A DNA stretch of 64,000 bases from the NCBI GenBank assembly GCA_033764725.1, contig JANRIR010000051.1, positions 124,001 to 188,000 on the forward strand, in the 5' to 3' direction. This stretch comes from RI-43 sp033764725 (GTDB taxonomy: Bacteria; Pseudomonadota; Alphaproteobacteria; Caulobacterales; Aquidulcibacteraceae). This document shows, piece by piece, positions 33,809-41,619 of the stretch. The notes under the pieces were generated by a model that saw nothing but the letters and a program-made list of their open reading frames with translations, did not search any database and had not been told where the DNA came from. The position numbers were made by a program, and so were the translations under genes. Position 1 is the stretch's first letter. Each line of letters opens with the position of its first letter.

Positions 33809-34270
33809 TTATTGCGGCCCGCCGAGCAGACCGTCATCCGCGGCGCAGCGCCGGTCATAGAGCGCGCGCAGCCGCGACAGCCGCGCCTGGCCAGCGTCGT
33901 CGAAGACGTGCACCTGCCAGGTGTGCGTGCAGCCGGACAGCGTCACCGTGCGCCGGCAGATCGCGTCCGGCGGATCGCCGCGCCCCGCGCGCACCGGCGC
34001 GCAGCGGAAATCGCTGCGGGCGAGATCGGCCTGCACCTCGCTCAAGGCTAGCCCTGCGCCATACCGCCGCGCCGCCGATTGGGAGAAGCGCGCCGCCACC
34101 GCCTGCTGGCTGTCGCGCCGCCAATCGCCCAGCTCCAGCGCGCCGGCGCCGATCCGCGCCGGGCCGCTGGCCGCCACCGTCCCAGCCGGCCCGGGCGAGG
34201 CCGCCGGCGTCACGGCGCAGGCGGCCGCGGCGAGAGCGGCCAAAGCGGCGAGCGTCGAGCGGATCGTCAT
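33809..34270 (-). CDS. Predicted lipoprotein, second of a paralogous pair
   Basis: This 153-residue protein has a lipoprotein signal (LAALAALAAAAC) and a soluble domain with four later cysteines: DFRCAPV, AICRRTVTLSGCTHTW and YDRRCA. The layout (GDWR near residue 50, then SEVQADLARSDFRC, then C...C...W) matches the gene just upstream, so the two are tandem paralogs with little overall identity. The ATG overlaps the stop of the first gene by 4 nt. The function is unknown. Confidence 0.72.
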   Translation of the reverse strand: MTIRSTLAALAALAAAACAVTPAASPGPAGTVAASGPARIGAGALELGDWRRDSQQAVAARFSQSAARRYGAGLALSEVQADLARSDFRCAPVRAGRGDPPDAICRRTVTLSGCTHTWQVHVFDDAGQARLSRLRALYDRRCAADDGLLGGPQ

Positions 34271-34722
34271 GAGGCGGCGCCGAGACACATCACATCGAAC
34301 CCAGCGCGCGGGGCTGCGGTTCCCGGCTCGAACGCCACGTACCAGTCGCGCGCGCAGGATTGCGCCATGATCTCGATCCGGCACTGCAGCACCCCGCCCG
34401 CGTCGCTGCAGGAAAAGCCGTTGCGCTCGAGATCCGCGCGGGCGGCTGCGCGATCCTGGCCACGAAAGCGCGCCTGCATCGCCGCCTGGAAGGCGGGGCC
34501 GTAGGTCGCCGGATCGGCGCTGCGCCACGCGCCGAAATCGATTCCGCCTGGGCCTACCCCTTCCGGGGGCGCGGCCCCTCGCGCCGCCGCCGTCGACGGC
34601 GGCGCAGGCGCCGTGCCGCGGCTGGCGACGAAGGGGTTGTCGGGGGCCGCTTCGGTGACCGCCGACGGACCGCCCGCGCACGCCGCCGCCAGGAGCGCCA
34701 AACCCACCACCAGTCCGCGCAT
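34267..34722 (-). CDS. Predicted lipoprotein, first of a paralogous pair
   Basis: The 151-residue protein has a lipoprotein signal (LVVGLALLAAAC), a Pro/Ala-rich linker to about residue 60, then GIDFGAWRSADPATYG and ARADLERNGFSCSDAG with GVLQCRIEIMAQSCARDWYV. The spacing of Trp-Arg, the Asp-Leu-x-Arg helix and the cysteines is shared with the downstream paralog. I know no function. The two genes are coupled by a 4-nt overlap, so a stoichiometric periplasmic pair is plausible. Confidence 0.72.
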   Translation of the reverse strand: MRGLVVGLALLAAACAGGPSAVTEAAPDNPFVASRGTAPAPPSTAAARGAAPPEGVGPGGIDFGAWRSADPATYGPAFQAAMQARFRGQDRAAARADLERNGFSCSDAGGVLQCRIEIMAQSCARDWYVAFEPGTAAPRAGFDVMCLGAAS

Positions 34723-34801
34723 GCGTCACCTTTGCTTCCGCCCGCGCGTCAGGTACGCGGGCGCGGCGGCGGCGACAAGCGCGCCGCGCATGAGCATGCC
34801 G

Positions 34802-37252
34802 TCAGAATTGCGCGGTGAGTTCGACGCCGATCAGGCGCGGCGCGCCGCGGATAAAGGTCGGCAGGCCGAGCGCGTCGCCGGTGTTGCCGGCGTCGATGAG
34901 GTATTCCTCGTCCAGCGCGTTGGTGATGAACGCCTCGACCGCATATCGCCCGCCTTCGGCGGTGTAGCGTGCGCGGAAGTTCAACAGGCCGTAGGCGTCC
35001 TGCTTTTCATCGACGATCAGATCGGAGAACGCCGCGGGCGTGCGGCGCTGCAGATCGGCGCGATCGTTGTCGTCGTCGAAAAACACTTCCGATTGCCAAG
35101 TGTAGCTCGGCGTCAGCGCCAGCGTGCCGCCGAACAGCGGGAACGAGGCCGTGCCGCCGATCGCCAGCGAATGATCGGGCGAGAGGCGGAAGCGATTGCC
35201 TTCGCGCGCGCCCGCATCGAGGCGCGCTTCGCTGTAGGCGTACGTCACGAACGCGTCGAGCGCATCGCTGATCGACCAGGCGGCCAGGCCTTCGAAACCC
35301 GTGGCGCTGGCTTCGCCCGCATTGATCGTGACCAGGCGTGCGCCGTCGAACTCGGTGGTTTGGAAATTCTCGTAGGTGTAGTGATAGATCGAGCCGTCGA
35401 GATCGAGCGCGCCGTCGAGCAGTTCGGTGCGCGCGCCGATTTCGAAACTATCGACCGTTTCTGCGGGAATGATGCGGAACGTCGCATTGCCGCCCGGGGC
35501 CGAAGGCGCGCTCGGCGCGATCACGTCGGGACGCCGCCCGCGCGCATACGAGGCCCACACCGAGGTCGCATCGCTCACTTCGTAGCGCCCAACGAGGCGC
35601 CAGGTGAAATCGTCGAACGTCTCGGAGCGGAACTGCGTCGCGCCGCCGGCCGTGGGCTGCACCAGGATGCCCGTGCCCAGCGGCGTGCGGCCGGTCAGCG
35701 CGATGGCTTGCAGCACTTGCGCCTGGGTGGCCGCCGGCAGCGACGGCAGCGCGAGCAGCGTGCCGAGAACGCTGCCGCCGCCGAAGGCTTGCGCGGAAAA
35801 GCCGGTGGTTTTGTCGTCCTGCGACCAGCGGACGCCGGCCGAGATGTCGAGGCGATCGGTCAGCGCATAGGTGGCGTCGGCGTAGATGTCGATCGAATCG
35901 GTCTCGCCGGAATTGGTGAATTGCTCGCCGTAATTGCCGCGCAGCGCGGCAGCGACCGCGGGACGCGCCGTGGCCGGGATGCCGAGGCCGCCCAGCAAAG
36001 CTTGCGTGAACGCGGAATTGGTGAGCACCGCCGTCGATTGCGGCTGAGGCGCGGTAATCTGATCGGCGAACAGCGCAAGAAGCACACGCTCGTCATATTG
36101 CAGCGGCACGCGCTGGCGGCCGCTTTCGGTGAAGTACGACGCGCCGATGAACCAGGACAGCGGACCGTCGCCCTGATAGCCGAGGCGGAAATCCTGGCTC
36201 CATTGGTAGCCGGCAGCGTCTTCCGCGGCGATCAGGATCGGCAGCGACGACCCGTCCGGATCGAAGATTTCAACCGAGTCGAACGTGCGCCATCCGGTCG
36301 TCGCGTTGAGCGTGAACGCTTCATTGATGTCGTAAGCCGCCAGGAAAGTCAGCGAATAGACTTCGCGGTTGAGGCCGAGCGGCGCGCCGCCTTCGAAACC
36401 GCCGAACGTCGCCAGCGCGGCCGGCGTGTACGGGCTCGTGGAGCCGCCCGCCGGCGCGAACGTACCGGATTTGAACGCCGTGCCGGTGTTGTCGTCGATG
36501 TGGACATTGCCGATCAGGTCGAACCGCCAATTCGCGTTGGGCTCATAACGAAACGACACGCGACCGGCGTCGACGTCCATGCTGCGCAGCGGATTGGACG
36601 GATCGAGCGTGTTGTCGACGAAGCCGTCGCGGCGGCGCGTGGTGGCGGCGATGCGCATGGCGAAGACGTCTTCGGCCAGCACCGCATTCCAAACGCCCAA
36701 CACGCGGCGATACTCATCCTCGCCGAAGCCGGCCTCGAGACGGAAGCCGTTGGCGTCGAGATCGGGCTTATTCTGCACGAGATTGACCGCGCCGATCAGC
36801 GCGCCGCGGCCGAACAAGGTCGCCTGCGGCCCTTTCGACACTTCGATGCGCTCCATGTCGAACAATTCGACATAGGAGCCGCGCGAGCGCGAGATCGAAA
36901 CCCCGTCCTGGAACACGGCCACGCGCGCCTCGACCGTCGCTTCGCCGGAATCCGAGGTGATGCCGCGAATGACGAAGCCGGGATTGTTGGCGCTTTGCTC
37001 CTGCACTTCGAGGCCAGGCACATAGAGGGCCAGCTCCTCGAAGCGGTCGATGCCGAGCTTGTCGAGGAAATCGCCGTCGAAGGCGGTGACGGCGATGGGG
37101 ACTTCCGACAATTGCTGTTCGCGCAATTGCACGGTGACGACGATTTCGTCGGACACGACGGTTTCGGTTTCCACCGTCTGGGCCGCCGCCTGGCCTGCCG
37201 CCATGCCGCACAGGGTCGTCAGCGCGAGCGCGCTGGTCCACATCTTCCGCAT
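34802..37252 (-). CDS. TonB-dependent outer membrane receptor
   Basis: The 816-residue receptor has a signal peptide (residues 1-24, MRKMWTSALALTTLCGMAAG then QAAAQ), a TonB-box-like segment DEIVVTVQLREQQ near 35-47, a plug domain with SKGPQATLFGRGALIGAVNL near 130-150 and a long barrel ending LIGVELTAQF with the terminal Phe needed for barrel assembly. It is FecA/catabolic-like with no assignable ligand. I chose ATG 37252; open frame continues upstream to 37555 but has no signal-peptide character. It diverges from rluD. Confidence 0.92.
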   Translation of the reverse strand: MRKMWTSALALTTLCGMAAGQAAAQTVETETVVSDEIVVTVQLREQQLSEVPIAVTAFDGDFLDKLGIDRFEELALYVPGLEVQEQSANNPGFVIRGITSDSGEATVEARVAVFQDGVSISRSRGSYVELFDMERIEVSKGPQATLFGRGALIGAVNLVQNKPDLDANGFRLEAGFGEDEYRRVLGVWNAVLAEDVFAMRIAATTRRRDGFVDNTLDPSNPLRSMDVDAGRVSFRYEPNANWRFDLIGNVHIDDNTGTAFKSGTFAPAGGSTSPYTPAALATFGGFEGGAPLGLNREVYSLTFLAAYDINEAFTLNATTGWRTFDSVEIFDPDGSSLPILIAAEDAAGYQWSQDFRLGYQGDGPLSWFIGASYFTESGRQRVPLQYDERVLLALFADQITAPQPQSTAVLTNSAFTQALLGGLGIPATARPAVAAALRGNYGEQFTNSGETDSIDIYADATYALTDRLDISAGVRWSQDDKTTGFSAQAFGGGSVLGTLLALPSLPAATQAQVLQAIALTGRTPLGTGILVQPTAGGATQFRSETFDDFTWRLVGRYEVSDATSVWASYARGRRPDVIAPSAPSAPGGNATFRIIPAETVDSFEIGARTELLDGALDLDGSIYHYTYENFQTTEFDGARLVTINAGEASATGFEGLAAWSISDALDAFVTYAYSEARLDAGAREGNRFRLSPDHSLAIGGTASFPLFGGTLALTPSYTWQSEVFFDDDNDRADLQRRTPAAFSDLIVDEKQDAYGLLNFRARYTAEGGRYAVEAFITNALDEEYLIDAGNTGDALGLPTFIRGAPRLIGVELTAQF

Positions 37253-37367
37253 CTTGATCCCCACCCACGCTGCAATCGCGTTTCGCAGGCGCAATAACCA
37301 CGCGGGATGACGCGCGCATGAAGGCTGTGCGAAGGGATTGCGACGAGCGGGGTTCGGCGACTTGACC

Positions 37368-38396
37368 ATGGACGGCGACGACGAGGACGACGGCGCGATC
37401 CGCGCCGTGCGCGCGCCGGCGGACGCAGCGCACACGCGCATCGACGCGTACCTGTCGCAGGCGTGGCCGGATCTCTCGCGCGCCCGCATCCAGGGCCTCA
37501 TCGGCGCCGGCAAACTGACCTGCGATGGGCGTCCGGTGACGGCAGCTCGAGACAAGCCGCGGGCTGGCGCGCTCTATGAACTGACCTTGCCCCCGCCTGC
37601 GCCCGCCGCGCCGCAGCCCGAGGCGATCCCGCTCTCCGTTGTGTACGAGGACGCCCATCTGATCGTCGTCGACAAGCCGGCGGGCATGGCGGCCCATCCG
37701 GCGCCGGGCTCTATGGCGGGCACCTTGGTCAACGCGCTGCTGCACCATTGCGCTGGGTCCCTTGCCGGGATCGGCGGGGTGGCGCGGCCGGGCATCGTGC
37801 ACCGCATCGACAAGGACACGACCGGGCTGATCGTCGCCGCCAAGACGGATGCCGCGCATGCCGGGCTGGCGGCGCTGTTCGCGCGCCACGATCTGGAGCG
37901 GGTGTATTACGCCGTCGTTCGCGGCGCGCCTGCGCCGCGCAATGGCGTCATCGACAACCGGCTCACGCGCTCGGCGGAGGACCGGCGAAAATTCGTCGTC
38001 GTGCGCGACCCCGCGTCAGAGGCCGGGCGGCGCGCCGTCACGCGCTATTGGACGATCGAGGCGTTCGGCCAAATCCGCGACGCGACGGCGGGCGCGCCGG
38101 CTGCGGCGCTGATCGAGTGCCGCCTCGAAACGGGCCGCACGCACCAGATCCGCGCCCATCTCGCGCATCTCGGCTGCCCGCTGATCGGCGATCCGCTCTA
38201 CGGCAAATTCCGCGGCCTCAAGGCGGCCGGACCGCATGCTGACGCCGCGGAGGCCGCCGCCCGCGCGTTCCCGCGCCAGGCGCTGCACGCCGCCGTGCTC
38301 GGGTTCGTCCACCCGATTACGGGGGCTACGCTGCGATTCACTGCGGCGACGCCCGACGACATGGCCGCCCTGCTCGGAGCGCTCAGGGCGCTCTAG
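37368..38396 (+). CDS. rluD: 23S rRNA pseudouridine synthase, RluD family
   Basis: The 342-residue enzyme makes pseudouridines in 23S rRNA helix 69. It has an acidic N-terminal tail, an S4 RNA-binding domain (about residues 25-80, RIDAYLSQAWPDLSRARIQG) and the RluA/RluD catalytic domain with Asp in GIVHRIDKDTTGLIV near 150. ETGRTHQIRAHLAHLGCPL near 255 is also diagnostic. RluD near rpoH is a common alphaproteobacterial arrangement. ATG 37368 is chosen over a TTG ten codons upstream. Confidence 0.93.
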   Translation: MDGDDEDDGAIRAVRAPADAAHTRIDAYLSQAWPDLSRARIQGLIGAGKLTCDGRPVTAARDKPRAGALYELTLPPPAPAAPQPEAIPLSVVYEDAHLIVVDKPAGMAAHPAPGSMAGTLVNALLHHCAGSLAGIGGVARPGIVHRIDKDTTGLIVAAKTDAAHAGLAALFARHDLERVYYAVVRGAPAPRNGVIDNRLTRSAEDRRKFVVVRDPASEAGRRAVTRYWTIEAFGQIRDATAGAPAAALIECRLETGRTHQIRAHLAHLGCPLIGDPLYGKFRGLKAAGPHADAAEAAARAFPRQALHAAVLGFVHPITGATLRFTAATPDDMAALLGALRAL

Positions 38397-38562
38397 GGTC
38401 GCGGCGGCGGACGTTCACTCCACGCAAACCGCCGCCCTGTGAGCGGGGCTGCCAGCGACGCCGCTTCCCGCGGCGCCTGCGCCCTTCGTGTTCGAATCTT
38501 TCGAAATGACATTGCATGGGTGTAATGCGGGTGCTTGGGTGCCGCGCGCCAAGGGGGCCGCC

Positions 38563-39270
38563 ATGTCCTATGACCGGTACCAGGAATGGAAGGGCTGGGG
38601 CGGCGCAGACGCGTTCACTGTCCGCGACCCGGGCTATTACCGCGCCGAATTCAGAGGCCTCCCGCTGAAAGGCGCACGCGTCATCGAGATCGGCTTCGGC
38701 GACGGCGCCTGCCTCGCCTGGCTGAAGAGCGTCGGGGCGGAGGTCACCGGGCTGGAGATACAGGAGGGCCTGGTCGCCCTGGCGCGGGAGCGCGGCTTCG
38801 ACGCCCGCCTTGCCGACGACTTCGACTGGTCGGCCCATGCCGGCGCGATCGACCTGATCTGCGGCTTCGACGTGCTCGAGCATTTTGGCGACGACGCCAT
38901 GGCCGACCTGCTGCGCCGGTGCGCTGTAGCGCTCAAGCACGGCGGCGTGTGTCTGTTCCGTACGCCGAACGGGGCCTCGCCCTTCGGGCTGCATCTGCAG
39001 CATGCCGACATCACCCACGTCACGCCGGTGACCGGCGCCCGGATGCGGCACCTGCTGCTGGAAAAGCGGCTCGACGGCTTGACCCTCGAGACCTGGCGCG
39101 ACCAGGCGCAATCCCCTGGCAAAGGGCTCGGCGCGGTCCGCAAGGCCCTTAGTGGCATGATGCGGGCGCTGACCCGCTTCATCATCCACAACGGCTATCT
39201 CAGGGGCGAACCGATCCCCCTGGCGCAGAACGCCGTGATCGTGCTGCGCCGAACGGCTGCGCCGGCCTAG
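38563..39270 (+). CDS. Class I SAM-dependent methyltransferase
   Basis: The 235-residue protein has the class I Rossmann fold: VIEIGFGDGACLAWLKS (motif I) near residue 45, the acidic GLEIQEG strand near 65, and ICGFDVLEHF (motif IV) near 100, followed by LKHGGVCLFRTPNG. Methyltransf_23-type enzymes of this kind often lie with polysaccharide genes, but the acceptor is unknown here. AAGGGGG lies 5 nt before ATG 38563. The 166-nt gap before it is AT-richer, with TTCGAATCTTTCGAA, and may hold the promoter. Confidence 0.82.
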   Translation: MSYDRYQEWKGWGGADAFTVRDPGYYRAEFRGLPLKGARVIEIGFGDGACLAWLKSVGAEVTGLEIQEGLVALARERGFDARLADDFDWSAHAGAIDLICGFDVLEHFGDDAMADLLRRCAVALKHGGVCLFRTPNGASPFGLHLQHADITHVTPVTGARMRHLLLEKRLDGLTLETWRDQAQSPGKGLGAVRKALSGMMRALTRFIIHNGYLRGEPIPLAQNAVIVLRRTAAPA

Positions 39271-39338
39271 CCGCCGCTTCGTCGCCTTTTCGCCGCGGCG
39301 GGCGTATAGAAAACCTATCACCGAGGTAGGAGATTCGG

Positions 39339-39368
39339 CTTCGAAAACGCTGAACGCTTCCTATATGG
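39339..39368 (+). promoter_or_regulatory. Possible heat-shock type promoter of rpoH
   Basis: CTTCGAAAA at 39339-39347 and CCTATATGG at 39360-39368 are separated by 12 nt. This resembles the CTTGAAA / CCCCATNT pattern of alphaproteobacterial sigma-32 promoters, though both elements deviate. It lies 38 nt before the start codon. Autoregulation of rpoH by sigma-32 is known in Caulobacter. Confidence 0.35.
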
Positions 39369-39406
39369 TTCATCGGCCGCTCACCCGGCCAGGGGATCAC
39401 ACGACC

Positions 39407-40300
39407 ATGGCATCGACCGCGCTGACGCTTGCGCTTTCGCCCGAACAGGGCCTGCAACGCTACCTTTCCGAGATCCGGAAGTTCCCGATGCTCGAGAAGG
39501 ATCGCGAATTCATGCTCGCCAAACGCTGGCAGGAGCATGGCGACACCGAGGCCGCCCACACCCTGGTCACCTCCCACCTGCGCCTCGTGGCCAAGATCGC
39601 CATGGGGTATCGCGGCTATGGCCTGCCGATCGGGGAAGTCATCTCCGAGGGCAATGTGGGCCTGATGCAGGCGGTCAAAAAGTTCGATCCGGACAAGGGC
39701 TTCCGCCTGGCGACCTACGCCATGTGGTGGATCCGCGCCTCGATCCAGGAATACATCCTGCGGTCGTGGTCGCTGGTGAAGATGGGCACGACCGCGGCGC
39801 AAAAGAAGCTGTTCTTCAATCTGCGCCGCATGAAGGGCGAGATTTCCGCGCTCGAGGAAGGCGATCTGCGCCCCGAGCACGTCGCCACCATCGCCCACAA
39901 GCTGGCGGTGACCGAGGACGAGGTCATCTCGATGAACCGCCGCCTCTCGGGCGGCGACGCGAGCCTGAACGCGCCGGTAGGCGCCGAGGGCGACGCCGAA
40001 TGGCAGGACTGGCTCAAGGACGACGGCGCCGAAGACCAGGAAGAGCGCCTCGCCAATACCGAGGAGTTCGGCGCGCGCATGACGCTGCTCCAGGCCGCGA
40101 TGGCGACGCTGAGCGAGCGCGAGCGCCACATCATCGAAGAGCGCCGCTTGAAGGACGAGCCGACCACCCTGGAGGACCTCTCCAAGGAATACGGCGTCAG
40201 CCGCGAGCGGGTGCGCCAGATCGAGGTGCGCGCCTTCGAGAAGCTGCAAAAGGCGATGAAGCGCGCCGCGCAGGACCGCGGGATGTCGGCCGCCGCCTAA
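39407..40300 (+). CDS. rpoH: RNA polymerase heat-shock sigma factor RpoH
   Basis: The 297-residue sigma-32 directs transcription of chaperone and protease genes. Region 2 is seen in RLVAKIAMGYRGYGLPIGEV and FRLATYAMWWIRASIQEYIL, the RpoH box in KKLFFNLRRMKGEISALEEG near residue 145, and region 4 in YGVSRERVRQIEVRAFEKLQ near 265. ATG 39407 is chosen because a purine-rich AGGGGA lies upstream and the N-terminus matches the family. Alphaproteobacteria often have several RpoH paralogs, so this is one of them. Confidence 0.95.
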   Translation: MASTALTLALSPEQGLQRYLSEIRKFPMLEKDREFMLAKRWQEHGDTEAAHTLVTSHLRLVAKIAMGYRGYGLPIGEVISEGNVGLMQAVKKFDPDKGFRLATYAMWWIRASIQEYILRSWSLVKMGTTAAQKKLFFNLRRMKGEISALEEGDLRPEHVATIAHKLAVTEDEVISMNRRLSGGDASLNAPVGAEGDAEWQDWLKDDGAEDQEERLANTEEFGARMTLLQAAMATLSERERHIIEERRLKDEPTTLEDLSKEYGVSRERVRQIEVRAFEKLQKAMKRAAQDRGMSAAA

Positions 40301-40367
40301 GCTGGCCCAGTCTTGACGCCGCCGGCGCCGCGCTTGCAGCCTGCCTCCTAAAAAACAGGGAGGCAGG

Positions 40368-41474
40368 ATGGACGTCTCTGGCGCGCGCGTTCGCCAGCTC
40401 GACACGCTGCGCGGCGCAGCGGCGATGCTCGTGGTCGCGTTCCATGTCGGACAGATCTTCGACGGCTATCTCGCGCCGGCGCCGGCCTTCCACGCGATCA
40501 ACGCCTGGATCGACCCCGGCAGGGTCGGCGTGGTCGTGTTCTTCCTGATCAGCGGTTTCGTCATGCCGGGTAGCTTCGCCGGGGCGGGGCCGGCCGCGGT
40601 GGCGACCTTCGCGCGGCGGCGCTTTTTTCGACTGTTTCCTGCGTTTTGGGTCTCGCTGCTGTTTGCGCTCGTGGTGTCGATCGGCCATGGCGGCTTCATC
40701 GACGGGCCGGACATCACGCCGGCGATGATCGCCGCCAACGCGACCATGCTGCCCTCGCTGTTCGGGCAATATCAGGTCGTCGGCGTGTATTGGACGCTCG
40801 AGGTCGAGCTCGCCTTCTATGTGCTGCTCGCCGCGATCTTCTGGCGCGCGCCGCTGAGCGGCGACGGCGCCGCGCGCCTGGCGTTCCTGACGCTGGGCCT
40901 GTGCATTGCCTATGGCGTCGTCGCGCGGCCGCTCGGCTGGTCGGACAAGCCGCCCCTGAACGATCGCCTGTTTCAAGCGCTGCTTCACCTGTCGATCATG
41001 TTCGCCGGCGTCGCGGTGCGCCGGCATTGGGATGCGGGCGGGTCGAGCGCGGCCATGCGCGGCGCGCCGCCATTGCTGCTTGCGCTGGCGGCGACGTGGT
41101 CGGCGCTGCTCGTCGGCGGCGCGGCCGCACAGATCGTGGCGGAAGGCTTTGGGCCTGGCGCGCTGCGCACGCCGCTGACCTACGCCGCAGCGATCGCCAT
41201 TTTCTTTTTCGGCCTTGCGCGGCGCGAAACCGGCGTGATCGGCCCCCTGCTCGGAGACCGCAGCTACAGCCTCTATCTGATCCATGTTCCGGTGATCATC
41301 GCCCTCGTCGACGTCACGCGCGCGTTCGAGCTCGAGGCGCTGAGATCGTTTCCCATTTTCGCAAGCGTCAGCGTGGCGCTGTCCCTGGCGCTGGCGCAAG
41401 CGATGTATGTCTGGATCGAGAAGCCCGCGATCGCAATGGGCCGACGGCGGCGCATTCCCGTCGCTGCGCGGTAA
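40368..41474 (+). CDS. Acyltransferase 3 family membrane protein (OafA/YrhL type)
   Basis: The 368-residue protein has about ten membrane helices. The start RQLDTLRGAAAMLVVAFHVG carries the catalytic His near residue 26, and VVFFLISGFVMPGSF and FARRRFFRLFPAFWVSLL (about 72-90) supply the second family motifs. Members O-acylate surface sugars or lipids. It has no C-terminal SGNH domain. AGGGAGG precedes the ATG by 5 nt. It is separated from the convergent pckG by a palindromic repeat. Confidence 0.88.
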   Translation: MDVSGARVRQLDTLRGAAAMLVVAFHVGQIFDGYLAPAPAFHAINAWIDPGRVGVVVFFLISGFVMPGSFAGAGPAAVATFARRRFFRLFPAFWVSLLFALVVSIGHGGFIDGPDITPAMIAANATMLPSLFGQYQVVGVYWTLEVELAFYVLLAAIFWRAPLSGDGAARLAFLTLGLCIAYGVVARPLGWSDKPPLNDRLFQALLHLSIMFAGVAVRRHWDAGGSSAAMRGAPPLLLALAATWSALLVGGAAAQIVAEGFGPGALRTPLTYAAAIAIFFFGLARRETGVIGPLLGDRSYSLYLIHVPVIIALVDVTRAFELEALRSFPIFASVSVALSLALAQAMYVWIEKPAIAMGRRRRIPVAAR

Positions 41475-41508
41475 GCGTCATCGCCCCCATCGTCCGGCTT
41501 CGCCGGCC

Positions 41509-41612
41509 ACTTCCCCCGCAAGCGGGGGAGAAAGTGCGCTACTCTTTGCTCCCCCGCGCGCAAGGGAGCTGGCCGCGAAGCGGACTGTGGGGGGCATCTG
41601 CGCCCCCTCGTT
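41509..41612. repeat. Intergenic palindromic repeat, CCCCCG type
   Basis: TTCCCCCGCAAGCGGGGGAG (41511-41530) is a perfect hairpin and is followed by a second CTCCCCCGCGCGCAAGGGAGC unit and a GGGGGG/CCCCCTC pair. The element fills the gap between the convergent acyltransferase and pckG genes and resembles the unit at 51717-51828. Confidence 0.7.
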
Positions 41613-41619
41613 AGGGCCG

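Noticed and set aside
34613..37297. Long open frame on the + strand opposite the TonB receptor
   Set aside because: It is antisense to a convincing receptor gene, is extremely Arg/Ala-rich and has no domain; GC-rich DNA produces such frames.
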